Origin: Chloroflexota bacterium
Lineage (GTDB): Bacteria; Chloroflexota; Anaerolineae; Anaerolineales; Villigracilaceae
Direction of reading: 5' to 3'
Assembly (NCBI GenBank): GCA_016219545.1
Contig: JACRMH010000066.1
Span: forward strand, 1 to 64,000
DNA length: 64,000 bases
A program made the translations under genes and the position numbers. The notes beneath the pieces are model-generated. The model did not search any database and was not told the DNA's origin. It saw only the letters and a list, made by a program, of their open reading frames with translations. Positions 1 to 6,602 of this stretch are shown piece by piece; the stretch's first letter is position 1; every line of letters begins with the position of its first letter.

Positions 1-77
1 AATTCCTCTAAACTCGGCGGCAACAGTTGCGCTTGTTTCATTGTGTATTCTTTGAAGATGACTTTTCCGTTGTTCAT
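1..77 (-). CDS. IS1182-like transposase, N-terminal fragment cut by window edge
   Basis: Reading the minus strand from the ATG at 77 gives 25 residues without a stop before the window ends. They contain FKEYTMKQAQLLPPSLEE. The pattern F-x-x-Y followed by LLPPSL(E/D)E resembles the extreme N-terminus of IS1182-family (DDE) transposases as I remember them. A second in-frame ATG lies at 41. Only about 8 kDa less than nothing of the catalytic domain is visible, so activity and element boundaries cannot be judged. I see no clear terminal inverted repeat between 78 and 105. The family call rests on this short motif alone. Confidence 0.5.
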   Translation of the reverse strand, partial: MNNGKVIFKEYTMKQAQLLPPSLEE

Positions 78-106
78 CCCTCTATTGTATTAAATTCTTT
101 TTAAAT

Positions 107-139
107 CGAAAAGGGCTGCCCTCTTTTTGGACAGCCCCT
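107..139 (-). terminator. Rho-independent terminator of tRNA-Asn
   Basis: Read on the minus strand, GGGGCTGTCC and GGGCAGCCC form a stem around a short A-rich loop and are followed by CTTTTC. It lies six bases past the tRNA 3' end, as expected for a monocistronic tRNA terminator. Confidence 0.65.
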
Positions 140-144
140 CTTAT

Positions 145-220
145 TGGCTCCTGACCTAGGACTTGAACCTAGAACCTAGCGGTTAACAGCCGCTCGCTCT
201 GCCGATTGAGCTAGTCAGGA
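145..220 (-). tRNA. tRNA-Asn (anticodon GTT)
   Basis: On the minus strand a 76-nt cloverleaf folds: acceptor arms TCCTGAC and GTCAGGA, D-arm with CTCAATCGGCAGAG, anticodon arm CGGCTGTTAACCG presenting GTT, and a T-arm containing GGTTCAAGTCC. The discriminator base is G and the CCA end is encoded. The anticodon GTT reads AAC/AAU, giving asparagine. A consensus promoter and a terminator flank it, so it is transcribed alone. Confidence 0.95.
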
Positions 221-231
221 AAGCGGCCGAC

Positions 232-260
232 ATTATAAGGACAAGAACAGGGAATGTCAA
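232..260 (-). promoter_or_regulatory. Consensus sigma-70-type promoter of tRNA-Asn
   Basis: On the minus strand a perfect -35 TTGACA (260-255) is separated by 17 bases from a perfect -10 TATAAT (237-232). The predicted start is a few bases before the tRNA 5' end at 220. It is one of the strongest promoters in the window. Confidence 0.85.
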
Positions 261-487
261 GTCGATTTTTATTTTTCCAATGAAGTTTCCATAATAGCGC
301 TCGTGGCAAGTAATCCTCAATTGTCACCTTGCAGAATTTTGCAAATTTTTCCTTATCTACCCTTGGCACAGGGCTTGCTTGCAAACTACCCGTATGCCAT
401 GGGAATGCTTCACAAGGGAAGTGGTTAGTGAGTAAGCTGCGAGGTGTTGTAAATCAAGGATTCGCTAAAACCATTCCAAAACTCCAA

Positions 488-496
488 TGGTATAAT
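488..496 (+). promoter_or_regulatory. Extended -10 promoter element for yebC-ruvC
   Basis: TGGTATAAT matches an extended -10 (TGnTATAAT). No good -35 lies 16-18 bases upstream, which fits an extended -10 promoter. It would give a leader of about 50 bases before the yebC start at 552. Confidence 0.45.
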
Positions 497-551
497 CCCG
501 TCCGCATTTGCGAAATTCCCCACAATAGTGGTTATTTTTAAGGAGAAAGTC

Positions 552-1307
552 ATGTCTGGTCATTCAAAGTGGAAAACGATTAAACGCAAGAAAGGCGCTG
601 CTGATGCAAAACGCGGCGCTATTTTTACACGGCTCGCCCGCGAAATTGGAATTGCCGCCCGCGAAGGCGGCAGCGATATTGATTCGAACTTCCGTTTGCG
701 TCTTGCGGTAGATAAAGCCCGCGCAGAGAACATGCCCAAGGATAATATCGAACGCGCCATCAAACGCGGCGCCGGTGAAGATAAAGACGCCGCGGTTTTT
801 GAAGAGATCACCTTTGAAGGTTATGGTCCGCACGGCTCGGCCATCATGGTCACCACCGTCACAGATAACCGCAACCGCACCGTGCCTGATATGCGACACG
901 CTTTCAGCAAATACGGCGGCAACATGGCCGACGTGGGCGCCGTTGGGTGGCAGTTTGATCACAAATCTTATTTTGCTTTTCCGTCGAGTCAACTCAATTT
1001 TGACAAAGCGTTTGAACTCGGCATCACTGTCGGCGCAGATGATGTAGTGGATGGCGATGACACCATTGAAATTTATGCCCCGGTCGAATCTTTCAAGACC
1101 ATCGCGGACGCGCTTCACCAGGTCCATGTTCATCCCAGCGAGGCCGGTCTGCGTATGATCCCCAAGCAGGAAATCGAACTCGATGTTGAATCAACCTTGA
1201 AATTCCTGAAGATGGTGGACGCCATCGAAGAACTCGACGACGTGCAGGATGTCTTCCACAACGTCAAAGTCTCAGACGAAGCGCTCGCCGCTCTCGAAGC
1301 AGAATAA
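552..1307 (+). CDS. yebC: YebC/PmpR family protein
   Basis: 251 residues, the usual length of the family. The N-terminus MSGHSKWKTIKRKKGAADAK is the YebC hallmark and fixes the start at 552, preceded by AAGGAGAAAGTC; an upstream in-frame ATG at 528 is ignored. YebC proteins are cytoplasmic, three-domain proteins. They were described first as transcriptional regulators, including of ruv genes, and more recently some members have been tied to relief of ribosome stalling. Here yebC is followed by ruvC and ruvA, the classic yebC-ruvC-ruvA order, which supports orthology. ruvB is not in this window. A palindromic repeat of the GTAGGGGCG family separates it from ruvC. Confidence 0.95.
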   Translation: MSGHSKWKTIKRKKGAADAKRGAIFTRLAREIGIAAREGGSDIDSNFRLRLAVDKARAENMPKDNIERAIKRGAGEDKDAAVFEEITFEGYGPHGSAIMVTTVTDNRNRTVPDMRHAFSKYGGNMADVGAVGWQFDHKSYFAFPSSQLNFDKAFELGITVGADDVVDGDDTIEIYAPVESFKTIADALHQVHVHPSEAGLRMIPKQEIELDVESTLKFLKMVDAIEELDDVQDVFHNVKVSDEALAALEAE

Positions 1308-1315
1308 ATTATTTT

Positions 1316-1346
1316 TGTAGGGGCGACGCACTGCGTCGCCCCTACA
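1316..1346. repeat. GTAGGGGCG palindromic repeat, copy 1
   Basis: Perfect palindrome with 15-base arms beginning TGTAGGGGCG and one central C, between yebC and ruvC. Related palindromes occur at 6556-6584, 25891-25917, 47262-47300 and, degenerate, at 35213-35236. It may act as a hairpin in the transcript but lacks a U-run. Confidence 0.85.
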
Positions 1347-1355
1347 ATATTTAAC

Positions 1356-1838
1356 ATGACACTTGCCTTAGGAATTGACCCCGGCACCGCCACCACTGGC
1401 TACGGACTTGTGCGCCTCCTGCGTGACGGGGAACTGGTCGCTGTTTCCTATGGCATTATCTCCACTCCAAAAGACGCAACCCCGGCCGCCCGCCTAGAAA
1501 TGTTATTTGACCAGCTCAATGCACTGATCAAAGAACAAAAACCCGATACAGCCGCAGTTGAAAAATTATTTTTCCAATCCAACGTCAAAACCGCGCTGGC
1601 AGTGGGACAGGCCCGCGGCGTGATCATGCTCTGTTTGCAAAAAGCCGGCATCGAACCCTTTGAATACACTCCCAATGAAGTCAAGCAGGCCGTCGCTGGT
1701 TATGGCGGCGCGGATAAACGTCAGGTACAGGATATGGTGCGTGCCCTGCTTCAACTGGAAAAGATCCCAAAACCCGATGATGCCGCCGATGCGCTGGCCA
1801 TCGCCATCACACATTTGAATACAAAACGATATGAATGA
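1356..1838 (+). CDS. ruvC: Crossover junction endodeoxyribonuclease RuvC
   Basis: 160 residues. RuvC cleaves Holliday junctions together with RuvA and RuvB during homologous recombination. The RNase H-like fold is visible as GIDPGTATTGYG at the N-terminus and the C-terminal PDDAADALAIA. The four acidic catalytic residues are D8, E69, D142 and D145, matching the spacing in characterised RuvC. The start at 1356 gives the expected MTLALGIDPG N-terminus. It sits 48 bases after yebC, separated by a palindromic repeat, and 105 bases before ruvA, separated by another repeat. The three genes are probably cotranscribed. Confidence 0.96.
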   Translation: MTLALGIDPGTATTGYGLVRLLRDGELVAVSYGIISTPKDATPAARLEMLFDQLNALIKEQKPDTAAVEKLFFQSNVKTALAVGQARGVIMLCLQKAGIEPFEYTPNEVKQAVAGYGGADKRQVQDMVRALLQLEKIPKPDDAADALAIAITHLNTKRYE

Positions 1839-1842
1839 ATTG

Positions 1843-1931
1843 ATGTCGTTGCGAGGGCGATCTTGTTCTTTGCCCGAAGCAATCTCCAATTAACATTGAG
1901 ACTGCTTCGCAAAAAACGCTCGCAGTGACAT
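1843..1931. repeat. Interspersed repeat, GTCGTTGCGAGGG/GAAGCAATCTCC family, copy 1
   Basis: Inverted-repeat element with ends ATGTCGTTGCGAGGG and CTCGCAGTGACAT and inner arms GAAGCAATCTCC / GACTGCTTCGC. Sister copies are at 12596-12696, 16708-16820, 30412-30529 and 53494-53614. Sizes vary from 89 to about 120 bases because the centre varies. No coding capacity; it behaves like a MITE or REP-type element. Confidence 0.85.
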
Positions 1932-1943
1932 ATAATTGCACCC

Positions 1944-2519
1944 ATGATAGCAACTATTCGCGGAGAGATCTCCCAAATTGAAGAGAACGCCCTCATCGTT
2001 GAAGTCGGCGGCGTGGGACTGAGAGTCTTTGTCCCTGCTCCTTTACGGAGCGAGGCCAAGGCGGGGGAAATGATCTTTTTGTTCACCCATCTTGTGGTCC
2101 GGGAAGATGCGTTCCTGCTTTATGGATTTGAATCCCAAAGTGACCGTGAACTCTTTAACATCCTGCTTGGCGTGGACGGAGTCGGTCCAAAAGTGGCAAT
2201 GTCAGTCCTTTCCACCATGACCCTTGACGCAATCCAACGTGCGGTTTTCGGCGATGAGCCCGATGTGTTAAGCCGTGTGCCCGGCGTTGGAAAAAAGACC
2301 GCGCAAAAAATGGCGCTTCATCTCAAGGATAAACTCAAACCCGGAGACGGGCTCTCCAAACTCGCCATGATATCCGATGCCGATAGTGAGGTCCTGGCTG
2401 CATTGACAGCGCTGGGCTACTCGGTGGTCGAAGCGCAAGCCGCGTTGCAATCCATCCCGAAAGATGCTCCCGACGACACCGGCGAACGTCTCAGGCTCGC
2501 GTTGGGATATTTCAAGTAA
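1944..2519 (+). CDS. ruvA: Holliday junction branch migration protein RuvA
   Basis: 191 residues, normal length. RuvA binds the four-way junction as a tetramer and loads the RuvB motor. Domain I is the N-terminal OB fold (MIATIRGEISQIEENALIVEV). Domain II has two helix-hairpin-helix motifs, LLGVDGVGPKVA and LSRVPGVGKKTAQKMA. A short acidic/flexible linker leads to domain III (SEVLAALTALGYSVVEAQAAL), which contacts RuvB. It follows ruvC at short distance. The gene ends right before a radical SAM gene that begins 13 bases later and is functionally unrelated. Confidence 0.96.
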   Translation: MIATIRGEISQIEENALIVEVGGVGLRVFVPAPLRSEAKAGEMIFLFTHLVVREDAFLLYGFESQSDRELFNILLGVDGVGPKVAMSVLSTMTLDAIQRAVFGDEPDVLSRVPGVGKKTAQKMALHLKDKLKPGDGLSKLAMISDADSEVLAALTALGYSVVEAQAALQSIPKDAPDDTGERLRLALGYFK

Positions 2520-2532
2520 ACGCTATTTTCAA

Positions 2533-3648
2533 ATGTTTACCTACATAAAAAATCTATTCAAGTTAACTCGCGGCGACCTGACCCTTGCGCCGCGAGTTGC
2601 TGTTTATTACGTCACCATGCAATGCAACTTGAACTGCGCCTATTGCGAGGATTTCGGTTCGCGGCGTAATCATCAGGTGACTCAGAATCCGTCACTGGAG
2701 GATGCAAAGAAAATCCTGCGCGTTATTCGCTCGGGGTTTTCGCGTATATGGATCACAGGCGGCGAGCCGTTGATGCACCCGCAAATTTTGGAGTTGTTGG
2801 CTTATGCGCGGCATGAGTTGAAATTCCGCGAAATTAGTTTGATCACCAACGGGACTCTGCTATCAAGTAAAGCGAGGAAAAATTTAACCACAGAGCACAC
2901 AGAGAGCACGGAGAAGGACCTTTTAAAAAACTCTGTGGACTCAGTGATCTCCGTGGTTGAGAATCTTGACAGACTCATCATCAGCCTCGATTCCATTGAC
3001 CCACACGCGCTGAGTCTGGTCAGCCTGCCGCAACTCCATGCGGAGAATGTTATTAACAATGCGCGTGAAGCTGCAAAGCTCCAAAAGACTCATGGATTCA
3101 AGTTGTCGCTTAATGCCGTCATTACCCCTGAGACCTTGCACAGCATGGATGACTTGCTGAACTTCTGCATAGAAAATAACATCTGGCTTTCGCTGTCGCC
3201 GCAATCGGTCAATAATTTGCCACGCTATGAACTGGTCACATCGGAGGAGTATCGCGCCTTCATTGAAAGGATTATTGCGCTCAAAAAACGTGGCGCACCG
3301 ATTCTTGGAAGTTTCCCTTATTTGAAAATGCTCATTGACCAAACGCCTTACGAATGTTATCCAACCCTTGCTCCGCGCATCATGCCGGATGGCTGGCTGG
3401 CATATCCCTGCCGGCCAATGGAAAAGGCAGGCGGAGAGCAGGGCGGACTCGCGGTCAATTTATTGGATGTAAAAACTTGGGATGAAGCATGGCGTGTCGC
3501 GCAGGAAAAATACGGTTCCGCGCCGACCTTGTGTGTGTCATGTTTTCAACAGTGCTATGCCGAGCCGTCATTAATGCAAGCGCGTCCGATTGAGTATGTC
3601 CGCGAAAAATTACGCGGCGTGGATCTGAGTGGTTATGCTCCGGGATAA
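2533..3648 (+). CDS. Radical SAM protein with in-frame repeat insertion
   Basis: 371 residues from the ATG at 2533. The CxxxCxxC cluster motif is C31-C35-C38 in VTMQCNLNCAYC, and ITGGEPLMHP is the GGEP SAM-binding motif. C-terminal cysteines (YPCRPM, LCVSCFQQC) resemble a SPASM-like auxiliary region. The specific reaction is unknown. It is next to a phytoene-desaturase-like flavoprotein, which suggests modification of a lipid or isoprenoid, but this is inference. Odd feature: residues about 117-144 (from NLTTEHTEST to VISVVEN) are encoded by a palindromic CACAGAG-family repeat and look like an insertion between conserved strands of the barrel; the frame is preserved. Confidence 0.85.
   Translation: MFTYIKNLFKLTRGDLTLAPRVAVYYVTMQCNLNCAYCEDFGSRRNHQVTQNPSLEDAKKILRVIRSGFSRIWITGGEPLMHPQILELLAYARHELKFREISLITNGTLLSSKARKNLTTEHTESTEKDLLKNSVDSVISVVENLDRLIISLDSIDPHALSLVSLPQLHAENVINNAREAAKLQKTHGFKLSLNAVITPETLHSMDDLLNFCIENNIWLSLSPQSVNNLPRYELVTSEEYRAFIERIIALKKRGAPILGSFPYLKMLIDQTPYECYPTLAPRIMPDGWLAYPCRPMEKAGGEQGGLAVNLLDVKTWDEAWRVAQEKYGSAPTLCVSCFQQCYAEPSLMQARPIEYVREKLRGVDLSGYAPG
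2884..2960. repeat. CACAGAG-family miniature element inside a gene
   Basis: Arms AACCACAGAGCACACAGAGA and the complementary CTCTGTGGAC...CTCCGTGGTTG enclose a short A/T centre. It is the same inverted-repeat end sequence that borders the GxxExxY cassette at 20961-21482 and the empty copy at 20161-20222. Here it lies wholly within the radical SAM gene and adds codons without a stop. Confidence 0.85.
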
Positions 3649-3649
3649 T

Positions 3650-5215
3650 ATGACAGACCTGACAGGTTTTCAAAACCTGTCAGGTCTTAACTTTGATGTG
3701 ATTATCATCGGCGGAGGAGTTGCGGGATTAAGTGCGGCGCTGCATTTAGCCGAGCGCAGACTGCATCCGCTAATTCTCGAAGCGGATGAAAAATATTTGG
3801 GCGGGCGTTTGGCGGGCGGCGAGACTCTTCAAATCGGTAATTACAGTTTTCGGCTCGAACATGGCGTGCATGGCATTTGGTCGCAGTACCGCAACTTGCA
3901 AGCCATGCTCGCGCGTCACAGTTTGCGCCCTGTCTTTGTCCCTGCACAGGAGGAAACGTGGATCTATCGCGTCGGCAATTTTACGGGCATGGCTCCGGTC
4001 GGATCCGCTTTGCGCCGCACCATCATCCCGCCGCCTTTTCATTATCTGCAATTATTTTTGCGCTGGAGTTTTTTGCGGATGCTTGACCTGCGCGACTGGC
4101 TTGCGATCTTCAACGTCTGGTCGGGATTAATTATGGGGGTGGGGATCGATCCCATCGCTGAGAATCAGCCGATGGAAGGAATGACGCTCGGTCTCTTAAC
4201 CCGAAAATGGTCACCGGCACTAAAGGCATTTTTCCTCGGGTTGGCGCGCAACGGGCTTTCATCTCATCCAGATGAAGTTCCTATTTCAGGGTTCATCAGT
4301 TTCTTAAGATTTTATACATTACTGCGCCGCGATGCGTGGATGTTTTCCTACCTGCCCGATGACGGCGGTACGAGTCTTTGTGAACCTCTGGCAGAGAAGA
4401 TAAAACAACTCGGAGGCAGAATCCAGCTTGGGTCAAGAGTGATGCGCATTGCTTGGGATGGAGAGTCATGGCTTGTTACGCGGGAATCAAATTCGGGCGA
4501 GGAAACTCTCCGCGCGAAAGAGATCATCCTGGCAACTGACCCGAATAATGCGAAGAAAATTCTGCGAGCAAGTTTCGGTGAAGAAGTTGACTCTTTATTT
4601 TTTCCGCGCGCGCTATCGAATGCAATTGTGCGTTTGTGGTTTGACGTGAAGCCGAACAATGTTTCCGAAGCGGGAATTTTTACAGGCGACTTCACCCTGC
4701 ATAATTATTTCTGGCTTGACCGTTTGTATAACCCGTACCGCCGTTGGTCGCGCGAGACGGGCGGAAGCGCCATCGAAGCGCATATTTACGGCCCGCCAGA
4801 AACGCTTGCCCAACCGGATGCCGCCCTGCTTGCAAAATCCATCGCGGATGTACAGCAGACCTTCCCCGAACTGCGCGGACATTTGATAAAGCAACATCTT
4901 CAAAGGAATGCGGAAGTACATACTTTACCCGCAGTGGGCGCGAAGGAAAAATATTTGAGCACGGTAACCCCTTGGAAGAATTTATTTTGCGCAGGTGATT
5001 GGGTGCGGCATCCCATACCATCCTTCTTTTTGGAACGCGCCTGCGCGACCGGTATCGAAGCTGCGAATGCTGTCCTCGAAAAACGCGGACTGCCAAAATG
5101 GAAACTGATCGAGTATCTGCCCGCCGAACCTTTCGTGGCATGGATCGAAAAGCTGATGGTGAAAGGGCGGAAGGCAAGAGTGGCGAAGAGAAAGGGATTG
5201 GGGAATCGGGAATAG
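3650..5215 (+). CDS. FAD-dependent phytoene desaturase/amine oxidase-like protein
   Basis: 521 residues. The N-terminal dinucleotide-binding motif is VIIIGGGVAGLSAALHLAERR followed by LILEADEKYLGGR. The C-terminus has the second FAD motif (LFCAGDWVRHPIPSFFLERACATGIEAANAV). This is the architecture of carotenoid desaturases, isomerases, HpnE-like squalene enzymes and related amine oxidases. The exact substrate cannot be read from sequence. The first dozen residues (MTDLTGFQNLSG) are encoded by a palindromic repeat; the Rossmann strand begins only at NFDVIIIGG, so the native start may have been lost or replaced. An alternative ATG at 3629 overlaps the radical SAM gene. Both genes are probably one operon. 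Confidence 0.85.
   Translation: MTDLTGFQNLSGLNFDVIIIGGGVAGLSAALHLAERRLHPLILEADEKYLGGRLAGGETLQIGNYSFRLEHGVHGIWSQYRNLQAMLARHSLRPVFVPAQEETWIYRVGNFTGMAPVGSALRRTIIPPPFHYLQLFLRWSFLRMLDLRDWLAIFNVWSGLIMGVGIDPIAENQPMEGMTLGLLTRKWSPALKAFFLGLARNGLSSHPDEVPISGFISFLRFYTLLRRDAWMFSYLPDDGGTSLCEPLAEKIKQLGGRIQLGSRVMRIAWDGESWLVTRESNSGEETLRAKEIILATDPNNAKKILRASFGEEVDSLFFPRALSNAIVRLWFDVKPNNVSEAGIFTGDFTLHNYFWLDRLYNPYRRWSRETGGSAIEAHIYGPPETLAQPDAALLAKSIADVQQTFPELRGHLIKQHLQRNAEVHTLPAVGAKEKYLSTVTPWKNLFCAGDWVRHPIPSFFLERACATGIEAANAVLEKRGLPKWKLIEYLPAEPFVAWIEKLMVKGRKARVAKRKGLGNRE
3655..3687. repeat. ACCTGACAGG palindrome, copy 1 (supplies an N-terminus)
   Basis: Perfect 33-base palindrome with 16-base arms AGACCTGACAGGTTTT and one central C. 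It begins three bases after the ATG at 3650 and so encodes the first residues of the flavoprotein. A second copy with inverted arm order is inside the xanthine dehydrogenase-like gene at 36414-36450. Confidence 0.9.
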
Positions 5216-5242
5216 GGGATTGGGTGGAGTAAAATTGTCATA

Positions 5243-5749
5243 ATGAAAATCGGAGACAAAATCCAAGTCCGCGCGTGCAAGGCGGATGGAAGTGTATATC
5301 GAAGCTGGCATACTGTCGTTGAAGCGATGGATGACGATTTAATTATCACCATATCTCCGGCGGGCGGCATGGTGGAAGACCGCAAGCGGGTCACTTATCA
5401 GACCGAACATATCCTGAGAAGTTATTACTGGTTCGATAAATTCTATAATCTCATCGAAGTCTTTGATACGCAGGGAAACTTGATAGAGATCTACATCAAT
5501 ATCGCCTCGCCGCCTGAACTTGCTGGTGATGGGTTGAGTTTCAAGGACCATGAACTGGATGTTTCGAGAGTTTTGCCCAACCCTGCCAGACTTATAGATG
5601 AAGACGAATTTGCTGAGGCCGCAATAAAGTATCAATACACACAGGAGTTTCAAGACAGAATGTATTCGGTCGCTGGGGAAGCGCTTGAATTGGCAGATAA
5701 GTGGACGGCAAAGCCTGTCCCACCGCACTCGCTGATCGCTTCACAATAA
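5243..5749 (+). CDS. DUF402 family protein (Ntdp/FomD-like)
   Basis: 168 residues. The core RSYYWFDKFYNLIEVFDTQG followed by EIYINIASPPE and DHELDVSRV matches the DUF402 barrel, whose characterised members are nucleoside tri/diphosphate phosphatases and the fosfomycin-pathway FomD hydrolase. Conserved acidic residues in LDVS and the Y-I-N strand are consistent with metal binding. The substrate here is unknown. It starts 27 bases after the flavoprotein gene and may be cotranscribed with it. The start is the only ATG giving the usual length. Confidence 0.8.
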   Translation: MKIGDKIQVRACKADGSVYRSWHTVVEAMDDDLIITISPAGGMVEDRKRVTYQTEHILRSYYWFDKFYNLIEVFDTQGNLIEIYINIASPPELAGDGLSFKDHELDVSRVLPNPARLIDEDEFAEAAIKYQYTQEFQDRMYSVAGEALELADKWTAKPVPPHSLIASQ

Positions 5750-5778
5750 TCCATACCAAAGAGATGATTTTCTACCCC

Positions 5779-5807
5779 TTGACTATCGTTCCCCTCGCCC
5801 ATAAAAT
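5779..5807 (+). promoter_or_regulatory. Promoter of the glycine riboswitch/gcv operon
   Basis: -35 TTGACT (5779-5784) and -10 TAAAAT (5802-5807) are separated by exactly 17 bases. The expected start is near 5814, just before the first glycine aptamer. Confidence 0.7.
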
Positions 5808-5823
5808 GGAACTATAACTCAAC

Positions 5824-6108
5824 GGAAGTCAGGGAAGAGACTCGTAGTCCCTATACGAGCGCCGAAGGTGCAAATCTGGCAACAGGCGAAACCAGACGAA
5901 TCTCTCAGGCAAAAGGACCCTGCTTCCGCCTAAAACTCTGGAAAGTCTCAATATTGATTGAGACACCGACGGTGTAAAGCTTGTTAGTTGGATAGTTTGT
6001 TAGTTTGGTAGTTTAGGTAGTTGGCTCGTCAACTATGTAACTATATAACTAAGCGACTAGCCAACTACCCAACTAATCTCTCAGGTTCCATTACAGAGGA
6101 CGCGCGAT
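5824..6108 (+). ncRNA. Tandem glycine riboswitch with enlarged second aptamer
   Basis: Aptamer 1 (about 5824-5925) has the conserved GCCGAAGGTGCAAAT and TCTCTCAGGCAAAAGGACC segments. Aptamer 2 (about 5934-6105) has ACACCGACGGTGTAAAG and TCTCTCAGGTTCCATTACAG. P1 of aptamer 2 pairs CTCTG (5936-5940) with CAGAG (6094-6098). The variable P3 stem of aptamer 2 carries a 93-base repeat hairpin (5984-6076), much longer than P3 of aptamer 1. The downstream terminator stem uses 6095-6102, so glycine-stabilised P1 would prevent termination: an ON switch. It precedes gcvH, gcvPA and gcvPB, the expected targets. Confidence 0.93.
5984..6076. repeat. Short-word TAGTT/AACTA hairpin repeat inside aptamer 2
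   Basis: Left arm of repeated AGTT words (TTAGTTGGATAGTTTG...) and right arm of repeated AACT words ending CCAACTAA; outer stem TTAGTTGG (5984-5991) with CCAACTAA (6069-6076). Similar hairpins lie at 18297-18356, 23803-23880, 24837-24892 and 26895-26970. Confidence 0.75.
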
Positions 6109-6131
6109 TATATAACCGCACGTCCTCTTTT
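6095..6131 (+). terminator. Riboswitch-controlled intrinsic terminator
   Basis: AGAGGACG (6095-6102) pairs with CGTCCTCT (6121-6128), followed by TTTTG. The 5' half overlaps the 3' strand of aptamer-2 P1 (CAGAG, 6094-6098), so the two structures exclude each other. It ends 37 bases before gcvH. Confidence 0.85.
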
Positions 6132-6167
6132 GATTCGCCAATATCCAACAACAGGAGAAACAAAACA

Positions 6168-6545
6168 ATGAACGTACCTTCCAATCTCAAGTACACCAAG
6201 TCCGACGAATGGTTTGACCCCTCCAGCGGGGCAATGGGAATCACCGATTTTGCCCAAAGCCAACTCTCCGACATTGTCTTCATAGAATTGCTCGTCGAAG
6301 AAGGTGATGAAGTGACCGCAGGCAAGGCCATCGCTTCCGTTGAATCAGTGAAAGCCTCCGCAGAAATTTATGCGTCCGCCGCCGGAAAGGTCAGCGCGGT
6401 CAATAAGGGACTTGCCGACAAACCCGAAACCCTCAACTCCGATCCCTTCGGCGAAGGCTGGATGATCAAGGTCGCGGGCGGCGTTGCCGGTGACGTGATG
6501 GATGCCGCTGCTTACGAAAAAGATTGCGCGGGACGCGCGCATTAA
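6168..6545 (+). CDS. gcvH: Glycine cleavage system H protein
   Basis: 125 residues. The H protein carries the lipoyl arm that shuttles the aminomethyl group from the P protein to the T and L proteins. The lipoyl domain is complete; the attachment lysine is K62 in ASVESVKASAEIYA. The start at 6168 follows CAGGAGAAACAAAACA. It is the first gene after the glycine riboswitch terminator and is followed by gcvPA after a palindromic repeat. gcvT and the lipoamide dehydrogenase gene are not in the window. Confidence 0.95.
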   Translation: MNVPSNLKYTKSDEWFDPSSGAMGITDFAQSQLSDIVFIELLVEEGDEVTAGKAIASVESVKASAEIYASAAGKVSAVNKGLADKPETLNSDPFGEGWMIKVAGGVAGDVMDAAAYEKDCAGRAH

Positions 6546-6555
6546 TTAAATATCG

Positions 6556-6584
6556 TGTAGGGGCGGGGTCACCCCGCCCCTACA
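6556..6584. repeat. GTAGGGGCG palindromic repeat, copy 2
   Basis: Arms TGTAGGGGCGGGGT and ACCCCGCCCCTACA around one central C, between gcvH and gcvPA. The last bases overlap a spurious in-frame ATG at 6585. Confidence 0.85.
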
Positions 6585-6602
6585 ATGACAAATAGAGGCA
6601 AC

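Larger units (their letters stand above)
221..551. other. Intergenic region between divergent tRNA-Asn and yebC
   Basis: Apart from the tRNA promoter at its left edge and an extended -10 element (TGGTATAAT, 488-496) upstream of yebC, I see no gene. A 70-codon open frame on the plus strand starting at 329 has no ribosome-binding site and no recognisable motif and is not annotated. Confidence 0.5.

Noticed and set aside
329..541. 70-codon open frame upstream of yebC
   Set aside because: No ribosome-binding site, no motif, overlaps the promoter region of yebC; likely chance.
564..1133. Long open frame antisense to yebC
   Set aside because: Shadow of a well-supported gene; GC-skewed codons make minus-strand frames open.
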